NCBI RefSeq assembly: GCF_027941835.1
Contig: NZ_CP116005.1
Coordinates: 2,495,501 to 2,559,500, forward strand
DNA length: 64,000 bases
Direction: 5' to 3'
Source of the DNA: Sphingosinicella microcystinivorans
GTDB taxonomy: Bacteria > Pseudomonadota > Alphaproteobacteria > Sphingomonadales > Sphingomonadaceae
The translations under genes and the position numbers were made by a program. This document shows positions 48,046 to 56,153 of the stretch, one piece after another (positions within the stretch are counted from its first letter, which is position 1; the number at the start of each line of letters is the position of its first letter). Under the pieces are notes generated by a model. It was not told where the DNA came from, ran no database searches, and saw only the letters and a list, made by a program, of their open reading frames with translations.

Positions 48046-49205
48046 TGCTGGCGCCCTACGCCTCGAACCCCGCGGCTTCGCGGGGGCGGCTTCATCCCGA
48101 AAGCCCGAGCGCGCACCGTGACGCCTTTCAGCGCGACCGCGACCGCATCATCCATTCCACGGCCTTCCGCCGCCTCAAGCACAAGACGCAGGTGTTCGTG
48201 TCGCCCGACGGCGACCATTTCCGCACGCGCCTGACGCACAGCCTCGAAGTGGCGCAGATCGGCCGTGCCGTCGCGCGCACGCTGACGCTGAACGAGGACC
48301 TGACCGAAGCGCTCTGCCTCGCGCACGATCTCGGGCACCCGCCGTTCGGCCATGTCGGCGAGGACGTGCTCGCCGAGCGCATGGCGCCATGGGGCGGGTT
48401 CGACCACAACGGCCACACGATCCGGATGCTGACGACGATCGAGGCCCGCTACGCCGACTTCGACGGCCTCAACCTCTCGTGGGAGACGCTGGAGGGCCTC
48501 GCCAAGCACAACGGGCCGGTGACATCGCCGGGCTGGGCGCTCGCGGGCTATAACGCCGTCCACGATCTCGACCTCGCGACGCACGCGGGGCCCGAGGCGC
48601 AGCTCGCCGCGCTTGCCGACGACATCGCCTACGACAACCACGATCTCGACGACGGGCTGCGCGCGGGGCTGTTCTCGCTCGGCGAGGTCGCCGCGGCGGT
48701 GCCGCTCGTTGCCGAGTGTCTGGACGCCGTGCAGGCGCAGCATCCGGGCGCGCCCGACGACAGGCTCGCCGCCGAACTCGTGCGGTTCCAGATCGGCCGC
48801 ATGGCCGACGACCTGATCGAGGAGACCTCCCGACGACTGGCCGCGCTCGCGCCGGGGGACGTGGACGCCGTCCGCGGCGCCGGTGCGCCCGTCGTGGGCT
48901 TTTCCGAAGCGATGCAGGCGGCGGAGCGCGATCTGAAGCGCTTCCTTTATGCGAACATGTATTTCCACGCGCGCAACCTCGCGATGCGGGACCCCGCCGC
49001 GGCGGTCACGGGCGCGCTGTTCGACATGCTGCACGGCGATCCGGCGCTGCTGCCCCCGGATTGGCGCGCGCGTCTTCCGGGAACCGAGCCGCAGCGCGCG
49101 CGTCACATCGCGGATTTCATCGCGGGCATGACGGACCGCTACGCGCTGAAGACCTTCGAGGCGCTGGGCGGGAGGATCGACTTCCCGCCCGGCGCGATCA
49201 TCTGA
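48045..49205 (+). CDS. dgt: dGTP triphosphohydrolase-like protein
   Basis: Product of 386 aa. HD-domain dNTP triphosphohydrolase that keeps dNTP pools balanced. Motifs: FRRLKHKTQVF near residue 40, RTRLTHSLEVAQIGR, the HD pair in LAHDLGHPPFGHVGED, and LADDIAYDNHDLDDGLRAG. The alternative start is a GTG at 48042 overlapping the previous stop. In many alphaproteobacteria it precedes argS, as here. Confidence 0.93.
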   Translation: MLAPYASNPAASRGRLHPESPSAHRDAFQRDRDRIIHSTAFRRLKHKTQVFVSPDGDHFRTRLTHSLEVAQIGRAVARTLTLNEDLTEALCLAHDLGHPPFGHVGEDVLAERMAPWGGFDHNGHTIRMLTTIEARYADFDGLNLSWETLEGLAKHNGPVTSPGWALAGYNAVHDLDLATHAGPEAQLAALADDIAYDNHDLDDGLRAGLFSLGEVAAAVPLVAECLDAVQAQHPGAPDDRLAAELVRFQIGRMADDLIEETSRRLAALAPGDVDAVRGAGAPVVGFSEAMQAAERDLKRFLYANMYFHARNLAMRDPAAAVTGALFDMLHGDPALLPPDWRARLPGTEPQRARHIADFIAGMTDRYALKTFEALGGRIDFPPGAII

Positions 49206-49325
49206 GACGGTGCCGCCGCCTGCCCGCCTATCGGCAAGGCGGCGACGTCAGTCCCTTGGCGCGCGCGGGGAAAGCGGTGTAAGGCCCCGGGCAAACCTCA
49301 ATCCTTGCAGATAGCGGGCCTGTTC

Positions 49326-51062
49326 GTGAGCACTGTCTTTGAAACCTATACGGCGGCGGTCCATGCCGCGCTCGATGCGCTGGAGGCGGCGGGAACGATC
49401 CCGGCCGGGCTCGACCGCAAGGCCGTGGCGCTGGAGCCGCCGCGCGACCCGTCGCACGGCGACCTCGCCACCAACGCCGCGATGGTGCTGGCGAAGCCCG
49501 CGGGCAAGGCGCCGCGCGCGATCGCCGGGCCGCTTGCCGCAGAGCTTGCCAAGGCGGCGGGCGTGGCGTCGGTGGACGTCGCGGGGCCGGGCTTCATCAA
49601 CATCCGCCTCGACCCCGCCGTGTGGACCGGCGAGCTGAACGCCATCCTCGCCGCGGGCGGCGACTACGGCCGCACGGGCATGGGGAAGGGTGTGCACGTC
49701 AACGTCGAGTACGTCTCGGCGAATCCCACGGGGCCGATGCACATGGGCCATTGCCGGGGCGCCGTGGTCGGCGACGCGCTTGCCGCGCTGCTCGAATTCG
49801 CGGGCCACAAGGTGACGCGCGAATATTACGTGAACGACGCGGGCGGGCAGGTGGACGTGCTCGCGCGCTCGGCGCACCTGCGCTACCGCGAGGCGCTGGG
49901 CGAGGCGATCGGCGAGATCCCGGAAGGGCTCTACCCGGGCGACTATCTGAAGCCGGTGGGCGTGGCGCTCGCGGCGGAATTCGGCGATACCTACGTGGAC
50001 AAGCCGGAGAGCGACTGGCTGGCGCTGTTCCGCACGCGCGCGGTGGACGCGATGCTCGCGCTCATCAAGGCGGACCTCGCGCTGCTCGGCATCCACCACG
50101 ACCTGTTCTCGTCCGAAGCCGCCGTGCAGGCGGCGGGCGAGGCGGACCGCGCCGAGGCGGAGCTGCGCGCCAAGGGCTATGTCTACGAGGGCGTGCTCGA
50201 ACCGCCGAAGGGCGAGCTTCCCGACGACTGGGAGCCTGTCGAGCTGACGCTGTTCCGCTCCACCGCGTTCGGGGACGACGTGGACCGGCCGCTCAAGAAA
50301 TCCGACGGCTCGTGGACCTATTTCGGCGCGGACATGGCCTATCACCGGCTGAAGGCGGAGCGCAGCGACCAGCTGATCGACATCTGGGGCGCGGACCACG
50401 CGGGCACGGTGAAGCGCATACAGGCGGCGGTCGCGGCGCTCACCGGCGGCAAGCCGTTCGACGTGAAGCTGGTGCAGATGGTGCGTCTGTTCCGTGCGGG
50501 CGAGCCGGTGAAGATGTCGAAGCGCTCGGGCTCGTTCGTGACGCTGGCGGACGTGGTGCGCGAGGTCGGCAAGGACGTCGTGCGCTTCATGATGCTGACG
50601 CGCCGCGCCGACGCGCCGCTCGATTTCGACTTCGCGAAGGTCGTCGAGCAGTCGAAGGACAACCCGGTCTTCTACGTGCAGTACGCGCACGCCCGCATCC
50701 ATTCGCTGGCGCGGCGCGCGGCGGAGGCGGGCATTGCCGTCGGCACGCCGACCGCGGACGATCTCGCCCGGCTCGATAGCACCGAACTCGATCTGGTCCG
50801 GCTCGCCGCGCAGTGGCCGCGGATCGTCGAGGCGGCGGCGAACGCGCACGAGCCGCACCGCATCGCCTTCTATCTCGGCGATCTCGCCGCCGCGTTCCAC
50901 GCCAACTGGAACCGGGGCAACGACGACCCGTCGAAGCGCTACCTGATCGAGGGCGATGCCGGCATCACCAACGCGAGGCTGGCGCTGGCGCGCGGGCTGG
51001 GGCAGGTTATCGCCAACGGCCTCCATGTGATGGGCGTGATCCCGGTCGAGGAGATGCACTGA
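49326..51062 (+). CDS. argS: arginyl-tRNA synthetase
   Basis: Product of 578 aa, class I synthetase that charges tRNA-Arg. HIGH-like motif in [33 protein letters not shown], an N-terminal Add-1 domain, and a C-terminal anticodon-binding helical domain. The start is uncertain: GTG at 49326 gives the expected [10 protein letters not shown]-like N terminus, and TTG at 49305 would add seven residues. The upstream 120 bp carry no evident hairpin. Confidence 0.94.
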   Translation: MSTVFETYTAAVHAALDALEAAGTIPAGLDRKAVALEPPRDPSHGDLATNAAMVLAKPAGKAPRAIAGPLAAELAKAAGVASVDVAGPGFINIRLDPAVWTGELNAILAAGGDYGRTGMGKGVHVNVEYVSANPTGPMHMGHCRGAVVGDALAALLEFAGHKVTREYYVNDAGGQVDVLARSAHLRYREALGEAIGEIPEGLYPGDYLKPVGVALAAEFGDTYVDKPESDWLALFRTRAVDAMLALIKADLALLGIHHDLFSSEAAVQAAGEADRAEAELRAKGYVYEGVLEPPKGELPDDWEPVELTLFRSTAFGDDVDRPLKKSDGSWTYFGADMAYHRLKAERSDQLIDIWGADHAGTVKRIQAAVAALTGGKPFDVKLVQMVRLFRAGEPVKMSKRSGSFVTLADVVREVGKDVVRFMMLTRRADAPLDFDFAKVVEQSKDNPVFYVQYAHARIHSLARRAAEAGIAVGTPTADDLARLDSTELDLVRLAAQWPRIVEAAANAHEPHRIAFYLGDLAAAFHANWNRGNDDPSKRYLIEGDAGITNARLALARGLGQVIANGLHVMGVIPVEEMH

Positions 51063-51063
51063 G

Positions 51064-51897
51064 ATGGCGCGCGGCTATCGGGACGACGAGGACGACGAGG
51101 CGCTGCCGTGGCTGGAGCCCGCGGAGCCCGAGGACGAAGAGGAAGCGTCGTCGTTTCCCTATCGCGGCCTCATCATCGCGGGCGCCGCCATCGTCGCGAT
51201 CGTCGCCGTGCTCTGGTTCGTCGCCGAATGGATCGGCGGCGGGCGCGGCCCCGATACCGTCGCCGCCATCGACGAGGTGCCGCTCATCCAGGCGCCGGAG
51301 GGTCCCTACAAGGTCCGCCCCGAGAATCCCGGCGGGCTCGACGTGGACGCCGACAGCCTGACGCACTCGGTTGCCGAGGGGCGGGACCCCGGCGGCGAAC
51401 TGGCGCTCGACGTGATCCCCGAGGAACCGGTGCCGGTGATCACCACGCCGCCGGTGCGCAGCGCGCCGGTGCCGGAACCCGGCACGGCGGTGACGGCGCA
51501 GAAGGCGCCCGCCGAAAAGGCGCAGCCGAAACCGGCCGAGACGCCTCCCGCGAAGGAAACGCCGAAACCGGAGGCGCAGAAGCCTGTACCCAAGCCGGAA
51601 CCGAAACAGGAAACGCCGAAGCCCGAGCCCGCGAAGCCGGCCCCTGCGCAGGCCGCGGGCAATGTCACCGTCCAGCTCGGCGCGTTCAACAGCGCGGCGA
51701 GCGCCGATCAGGTGTGGTCGAAGCTGTCGGGGCGTGTCGGCGCGCTCGGCGGCCTTCGGAGGTCGGTGCAGCCGGTCGAGACCGGCGGCAGGACGCTCTA
51801 CCGGCTGCGCGCGGGCGGCATCGCCTCCGAAGCGCAGGCGGCGAGCGTCTGCGCGGCCGTGCAGGCGGCGGGCGAGCAGTGCGTGATCGTGCGCTGA
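51064..51897 (+). CDS. SPOR-domain membrane protein
   Basis: Product of 277 aa. An acidic cytoplasmic N terminus (1-32), one membrane helix at about 34-53, a Pro/Lys/Glu-rich periplasmic linker (about 140-200) with repeated KPE and AKPAP runs, and a C-terminal SPOR domain (200-277, NVTVQLGAFNSAASADQVWS). The topology resembles FtsN, so a role at the septum is likely; the FtsN core motif is not recognised. It starts one base after the argS stop and is part of the argS-nagZ-scpAB run. Confidence 0.85.
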   Translation: MARGYRDDEDDEALPWLEPAEPEDEEEASSFPYRGLIIAGAAIVAIVAVLWFVAEWIGGGRGPDTVAAIDEVPLIQAPEGPYKVRPENPGGLDVDADSLTHSVAEGRDPGGELALDVIPEEPVPVITTPPVRSAPVPEPGTAVTAQKAPAEKAQPKPAETPPAKETPKPEAQKPVPKPEPKQETPKPEPAKPAPAQAAGNVTVQLGAFNSAASADQVWSKLSGRVGALGGLRRSVQPVETGGRTLYRLRAGGIASEAQAASVCAAVQAAGEQCVIVR

Positions 51898-51904
51898 GCC
51901 GCGC

Positions 51905-52924
51905 GTGACGCCGCTGCTGCTCGGCCTTTCGGGCCTGACGCTCACCGAAGACGAACGCGCGCTGTTCAAGGCGGCGGACCCGGCGGGCTATATCCTTTTC
52001 GGGCGCAACATCGGCGCGCCGGAGCAGGTGCGGGCGCTCACCGCCGAGCTGCGCGCGCTGGCGGGGCGGGACGACCTGCCGATCCTCATCGACCAGGAAG
52101 GCGGGCGCGTCGCGCGGCTCGGGCCGCCGCACTGGCCGCTGTTCCCGCCCGCGCGGCGTTTCGGCGAGGTGTTCGCCGTCGCGCCCGTCACCGCCATCGA
52201 GGCGGCGCGGATCAACGCCAGGGCGATCGCCGTCGTGCTCGCCGATCTCGGCATCAGCGTCGATTGCCTGCCGGTGCTCGACGTGCCGGTGCCGGGGGCG
52301 CACGACATCATCGGCGACCGCGCCTATGCGCTGGAGCCCGGCGTTGTCGCCTCGCTCGGCGACGCGACGCTGCGGGGGCTGCGCGAGGGCGGTGTCGTCG
52401 GCGTCGTCAAGCACATCCCGGGGCATGGGCGCGCGGCAACGGACAGTCACCTCGAACTGCCGGTGGTCACGGCGGACCGCGCTGTGCTCGAAGCCGATTT
52501 CGCACCGTTCCGCGCGCTTGCCGCCGCGCCGATGGCGATGACGGCGCACGTGCTCTACGAAGCGCTCGATCCTGATGCCTGCGCCTCGCAGTCGAGGGTG
52601 GTCGTCGAGCAGACGATTCGGGGCACGATCGGCTTCGACGGGCTGCTGATGGCCGACGACCTCGGCATGAGCGCGCTGGGCGGCACGCTCCCCGAGCGGC
52701 TGGCGGGCGTGCTCGCGGCGGACTGCGACCTTGCGCTCCATTGCAGCGGCGATTTCGCGGAGAACGCCGCGCTCTGCGAGGCCGCGCCGCCGATGACGGC
52801 GCAGGCGCTCGCGCGGCTGGCGCGCGCGATGGCGTGGGCGGTGGACGGGGCGAGCGCCGACGGCGAAACGGACGTCGCGGCGCTTGTCGCGAGGCGTGAC
52901 GCGCTGTTAGTCTCCGCCGCATGA
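51905..52924 (+). CDS. nagZ: beta-N-acetylhexosaminidase NagZ
   Basis: Product of 339 aa, GH3 family, cytosolic peptidoglycan recycling enzyme that removes GlcNAc from anhydromuropeptides. LIDQEGGRVARLGPPHW, the His loop KHIPGHGRAATDSHLELP, and the nucleophile Asp region LLMADDLGMSAL are visible. GTG start. 4-base overlap with scpA. Confidence 0.95.
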   Translation: MTPLLLGLSGLTLTEDERALFKAADPAGYILFGRNIGAPEQVRALTAELRALAGRDDLPILIDQEGGRVARLGPPHWPLFPPARRFGEVFAVAPVTAIEAARINARAIAVVLADLGISVDCLPVLDVPVPGAHDIIGDRAYALEPGVVASLGDATLRGLREGGVVGVVKHIPGHGRAATDSHLELPVVTADRAVLEADFAPFRALAAAPMAMTAHVLYEALDPDACASQSRVVVEQTIRGTIGFDGLLMADDLGMSALGGTLPERLAGVLAADCDLALHCSGDFAENAALCEAAPPMTAQALARLARAMAWAVDGASADGETDVAALVARRDALLVSAA

Positions 52925-53682
52925 CCGGGATCGTCTCGCTCGACTTCAACGGCAGCGAAAGCGAACGCCTGAACCTTGACATCGAGGGCTGGGAAGGGCC
53001 GCTCGACGTGCTCTTGCACCTCGCGCGGGCGCAGAAGGTCGATCTGGCGCGAATCTCGATCCTCGAACTCGTCGAGCAGTACCTCGCCTTCATCGCCGAC
53101 GCGAAGACGCTGCGGCTGGAACTGGCCGCCGACTATCTGGTGATGGCGGCGTGGCTCGCCTACCTCAAGTCCTGCCTCCTGCTGCCGAAGGAGGAGCAGG
53201 AGGAGCCGAGCGCCGAGGAGCTGGCGCTGCGCCTGCAACTCCGCCTCCAGCGGCTCGACGCGATGCGCGAGGCGGGCGCGCGGCTGATGGCGCGCGACCA
53301 GATCGGGCGCGACGCCTTCATGCGCGGCGCGCCGGAGGGCGTGCGCGTGGTGAAGAACGCCGCGTGGGATTGCGAACTCTACGACCTTCTGAAGGCCTAC
53401 GGCGCGATCAAAAGCCGGCAGGGACCGCGCGAGTACGCGGTGCGGCGGCGGCCGGTGTTCTCGCTCGAAGAGGCGCTGGAGCGGCTCGAATCGATGCTCG
53501 GCACCGCGCTCGACTGGACCGTGCTGTCGAGCTTCCTGCCCTCCGGCATCACCGACGACGACTTCCGCCGGTCGAGCGTCGCGAGCAGCTTCGTCGCCGC
53601 GCTCGAACTCACGCGGCTCGGCAAGACCGAGCTGTCGCAGGCGGACAGCTTCGCCCCCCTCTATCTCAGAAAGCGCCAATGA
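52921..53682 (+). CDS. scpA: segregation and condensation protein ScpA
   Basis: Product of 253 aa, the kleisin that bridges the SMC dimer. N-terminal GWEGPLDVLLHLARAQKVDL is the hallmark; LELAADYLVMAAWLAYLKSCLLLP follows, and a C-terminal winged-helix region binds the SMC head. Overlaps nagZ and scpB by 4 bases each. Confidence 0.95.
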   Translation: MTGIVSLDFNGSESERLNLDIEGWEGPLDVLLHLARAQKVDLARISILELVEQYLAFIADAKTLRLELAADYLVMAAWLAYLKSCLLLPKEEQEEPSAEELALRLQLRLQRLDAMREAGARLMARDQIGRDAFMRGAPEGVRVVKNAAWDCELYDLLKAYGAIKSRQGPREYAVRRRPVFSLEEALERLESMLGTALDWTVLSSFLPSGITDDDFRRSSVASSFVAALELTRLGKTELSQADSFAPLYLRKRQ

Positions 53683-54317
53683 GCGACACGATTGACGACG
53701 ATCTCCGGTTCCAGCGCATCATCGAGGCGACGCTGTTCGCCGCCGACAAGCCGCTGACGCGCGAGCAGATCGCCGAGTTCCTGCCCGAAGGCACGCCGGT
53801 GCAGCCGCTGCTCGACGCGCTCGCCGAAAGCTACGCGCCGCGCGGCGTCAACCTCGTGCAGCGCGGCGGCAAGTGGCATTTCCAGACGGCGGCGGACCTC
53901 GGCGACATATTGCGCCGCGAGGAGGAGCAGTCTCGCAAGCTCTCGCGCGCGGCGCTGGAGACGCTGGCGATCATCGCCTACCACGAGCCGGTGACACGCG
54001 CGCAGATCGAGGAAATCCGCGGCGTTTCCATCTCCAAGGGCACGCTCGACGTGCTGATGGAGGCGGGGTGGGTGCGCCCCGCGGGCCGCCGCGAGGTGCC
54101 GGGGCGGCCGCTGCTCTATGCGACGACGCAGGGCTTCCTCGTCCACTTCGGGCTGACCAGCCGCCGCGACCTGCCGGGCCTCGCCGAGCTGAAGGCGGCG
54201 GGGCTGCTCGAACCGATCGACGCGGCGCTCAACCAGCTCCAGTTCGAAAAGCCGCCCGAAAGCCCGGAAGCCGACGAGTCCGATGCCGAGGAGGAAATGG
54301 ACGACGAGGCCCTCTAG
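53679..54317 (+). CDS. scpB: segregation and condensation protein ScpB
   Basis: Product of 212 aa. Two winged-helix domains, with IEATLFAADKPLTREQIAEFL at the start and LETLAIIAYHEPVTRAQIEE plus VSISKGTLDVLMEAGW in the second. It dimerises on the ScpA kleisin. The acidic C-terminal tail (SPEADESDAEEEMDDEAL) is typical. The long in-frame extension upstream is a shadow of scpA. Confidence 0.95.
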   Translation: MSDTIDDDLRFQRIIEATLFAADKPLTREQIAEFLPEGTPVQPLLDALAESYAPRGVNLVQRGGKWHFQTAADLGDILRREEEQSRKLSRAALETLAIIAYHEPVTRAQIEEIRGVSISKGTLDVLMEAGWVRPAGRREVPGRPLLYATTQGFLVHFGLTSRRDLPGLAELKAAGLLEPIDAALNQLQFEKPPESPEADESDAEEEMDDEAL

Positions 54318-54399
54318 GATTCGCATTTTTGCTTGCGGGGGACTAGACAGGGGCTGAGACGCTGCCGATATCGCGGGCGGCGGAAACGGAGTACGGACC

Positions 54400-54624
54400 A
54401 TGGGTGGTTTCAGCATCTGGCATTGGCTGATCGTCGGCATCGTCGTCATCCTGCTGTTCGGCAAGGGCCGGATTTCGGACGTGATGGGCGACCTCGCCAA
54501 GGGCATCAAGAGCTTCAAGAAGGGCCTCGCCGAGGAGGAAACGCCCACCCCGCCCCGCCAGATCGGCCAGACCTCCGATCAGACGATCCGCAGCGAAACG
54601 CCGCAGGAAACGCCGCGTAGCTGA
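54400..54624 (+). CDS. tatA: Sec-independent translocase protein TatA
   Basis: Product of 74 aa. N-terminal membrane helix ([19 protein letters not shown]), the conserved FGKGR hinge, then an amphipathic helix ([18 protein letters not shown]) and a polar tail. It forms the Tat pore for folded proteins, including the RR-signal molybdenum enzyme in this window. The 82 bp before it may hold a promoter; none was placed. Confidence 0.96.
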   Translation: MGGFSIWHWLIVGIVVILLFGKGRISDVMGDLAKGIKSFKKGLAEEETPTPPRQIGQTSDQTIRSETPQETPRS

Positions 54625-54647
54625 TAGTCCTCCAGCCGGACGGTTAG

Positions 54648-54977
54648 ATGTTCGACGTCGGCGCGCCCGAACTCCTGCTGATCGCGATCGTCGCGCTTCT
54701 CGTCGTGGGGCCGAAGGATTTGCCGCGCCTGCTGCGCACGGTCGGCAACTGGATGGGCAAGGCGCGTGCGACCGCGCGGCACTTCCGCACCGGTGTCGAC
54801 GCCATGATCCGCGAGGCGGAGATGGAGGACATGCAGAAGCAGTGGGAAGCACAGAACGCCGCGATCATGAAGGCGCACCCCGCGGAGCCGGACACGCCTG
54901 TGTCGGCCGACGATAGCTCCGAGGCCGCCACGCCGCCCGCCGAAACGCCGCCCGATACCGGCAAGACGCAGCCATGA
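54648..54977 (+). CDS. tatB: Sec-independent translocase protein TatB
   Basis: Product of 109 aa. MFDVGAPELLLIAIVALLVVGPKDLPRLLRTVGNWM is the TatB N terminus (helix, GPKDLP hinge, amphipathic helix). It joins TatC to recognise twin-arginine signals. Overlaps tatC by 4 bases. Confidence 0.95.
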   Translation: MFDVGAPELLLIAIVALLVVGPKDLPRLLRTVGNWMGKARATARHFRTGVDAMIREAEMEDMQKQWEAQNAAIMKAHPAEPDTPVSADDSSEAATPPAETPPDTGKTQP

Positions 54978-55750
54978 AAGACATCGACGACAGCAAGGCC
55001 CCGCTGCTCGATCACCTGATCGAGCTGCGCCAGCGCCTGCTCTACTGCGTCATTGCGCTCGTGGTCGCCTTCGCCGCCTGCTTCACCTTCGCCGACGAGA
55101 TTTTCGCCTTCCTCGTCCAGCCGCTCGTGAAGGCGCAGGCCTCGCAGCTCATCTACACCAAGCTCTACGAAGCCTTTTTCGTGGAGATCAAGGTGGCGCT
55201 GTTCGCGGCCTTCCTGATCGCCTTCCCGATCATCGCGAACCAGCTCTGGCTGTTCATCGCGCCGGGACTGTATCGCTCGGAGAAGCGGGCATTCCTGCCG
55301 TTCCTGATCGCGACGCCGGTCCTGTTCGCGCTCGGCGCGGCGCTTGCCTACTACGTGGTGATGCCGACCGTCTTCAAGTTCCTGCTCAGCTTCCAGACGA
55401 CGGAGGCCGGCATACCGCAGCAGGCGCTGCCCGCGATGGACGATTACCTGTCGTTCGTGATGGGGCTGATCTTCGCGTTCGGCTTCTGCTTCCTGCTGCC
55501 GGTGCTGCTGATGCTGCTGGCGCGTGCCGGGATCGTCAATGTCGCGCAACTCCGCGCGTTCCGCCGCTACGCGATCGTCGGGGCGTTCGTCGTGGCGGCG
55601 GTGCTGACGCCGCCGGACGTGATCTCCCAGCTGTTGCTGGCGATCCCGCTGATGTTTCTCTACGAGGCGGGCATCATCGGCATCGTGCTGACCGATCGGC
55701 GCGCCGCGAAGCTTTCGACCGCGGAGGAAGCCGGGGACGCAGCCGAGTAG
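54974..55750 (+). CDS. tatC: Sec-independent translocase protein TatC
   Basis: Product of 258 aa, six membrane helices. The signal-recognition site is near the N terminus (LLDHLIELRQRLLYCVI), with the conserved YTKLYEAFFVEIKVAL and FGFCFLLPVLLMLLARAGIV regions. Last gene of tatABC and of the dgt-to-tatC conserved run. Confidence 0.96.
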   Translation: MKDIDDSKAPLLDHLIELRQRLLYCVIALVVAFAACFTFADEIFAFLVQPLVKAQASQLIYTKLYEAFFVEIKVALFAAFLIAFPIIANQLWLFIAPGLYRSEKRAFLPFLIATPVLFALGAALAYYVVMPTVFKFLLSFQTTEAGIPQQALPAMDDYLSFVMGLIFAFGFCFLLPVLLMLLARAGIVNVAQLRAFRRYAIVGAFVVAAVLTPPDVISQLLLAIPLMFLYEAGIIGIVLTDRRAAKLSTAEEAGDAAE

Positions 55751-55779
55751 CCGCGCCCCGTTTTTCCAAGTCCTTACGC

Positions 55780-55911
55780 TTACTTCGCTGCGTCCTCGAC
55801 CGTTTCACCGGCCGACTGCACGTCCTTGCCGACGCCTTCGACCGTGTTGCAGGCCGCCGCGGCCAGCAAGGCCACGATCACGGCGAGTTTCGCACCCGTT
55901 TTCTTGCGCAT
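55780..55911 (-). CDS. entericidin A/B family lipoprotein
   Basis: Product of 43 aa. A short basic N terminus, a hydrophobic helix and a lipobox AAAC (C26 or so), then NTVEGVGKDVQSAGETVEDAA, which is the entericidin tail repeated in this family. Processed by Lgt to a small outer-membrane lipoprotein. GGGAGA lies 7 bases upstream of the ATG at 55911; the longer in-frame frame upstream is not conserved. A GAAAC-N16-CGTT promoter-like motif lies upstream, so it may belong to the EcfG stress regulon; E. coli ecnB is itself a stationary-phase gene. Confidence 0.85.
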   Translation of the reverse strand: MRKKTGAKLAVIVALLAAAACNTVEGVGKDVQSAGETVEDAAK

Positions 55912-55941
55912 GTTCTTTCTCCCAACAAATCGCTCATCGAA

Positions 55942-55966
55942 AACGGTCGGCACCTCAATAGGTTTC
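55942..55966 (-). promoter_or_regulatory. EcfG-type promoter of the entericidin gene
   Basis: On the minus strand: GAAAC, 16 bases, CGTT. This is one mismatch from the alphaproteobacterial EcfG consensus GGAAC-N16/17-CGTT and ends about 30 bp before the ATG at 55911, which is a normal position. Confidence 0.45.
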
Positions 55967-55989
55967 ATTGGCCGTTCCGCCTGCGACAC

Positions 55990-56038
55990 AAAAAAGAAAA
56001 GAGCCCGATGCCGGCGGGGGAGCAGGCAAACGGGCTCT
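55990..56038 (-). terminator. rho-independent terminator of the kinase gene
   Basis: Read leftward: AGAGCCCG, a 23-base loop, CGGGCTCT, then TTTCTTTTTT. It lies 116 bp after the stop of the minus-strand histidine kinase gene. The perfect 8-bp stem with a T-run makes it a good terminator; the loop is long. Confidence 0.75.
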
Positions 56039-56153
56039 GTTAGGACAGCGAGAGCGGGGGGCAGATTTCGCTGTCCGTCACGCATCAACGGCGAATCGCC
56101 GGCAGGGTTCCATCGCCTGAAAGAAATTTATCCCGCCCCGATCCGAACATTGA

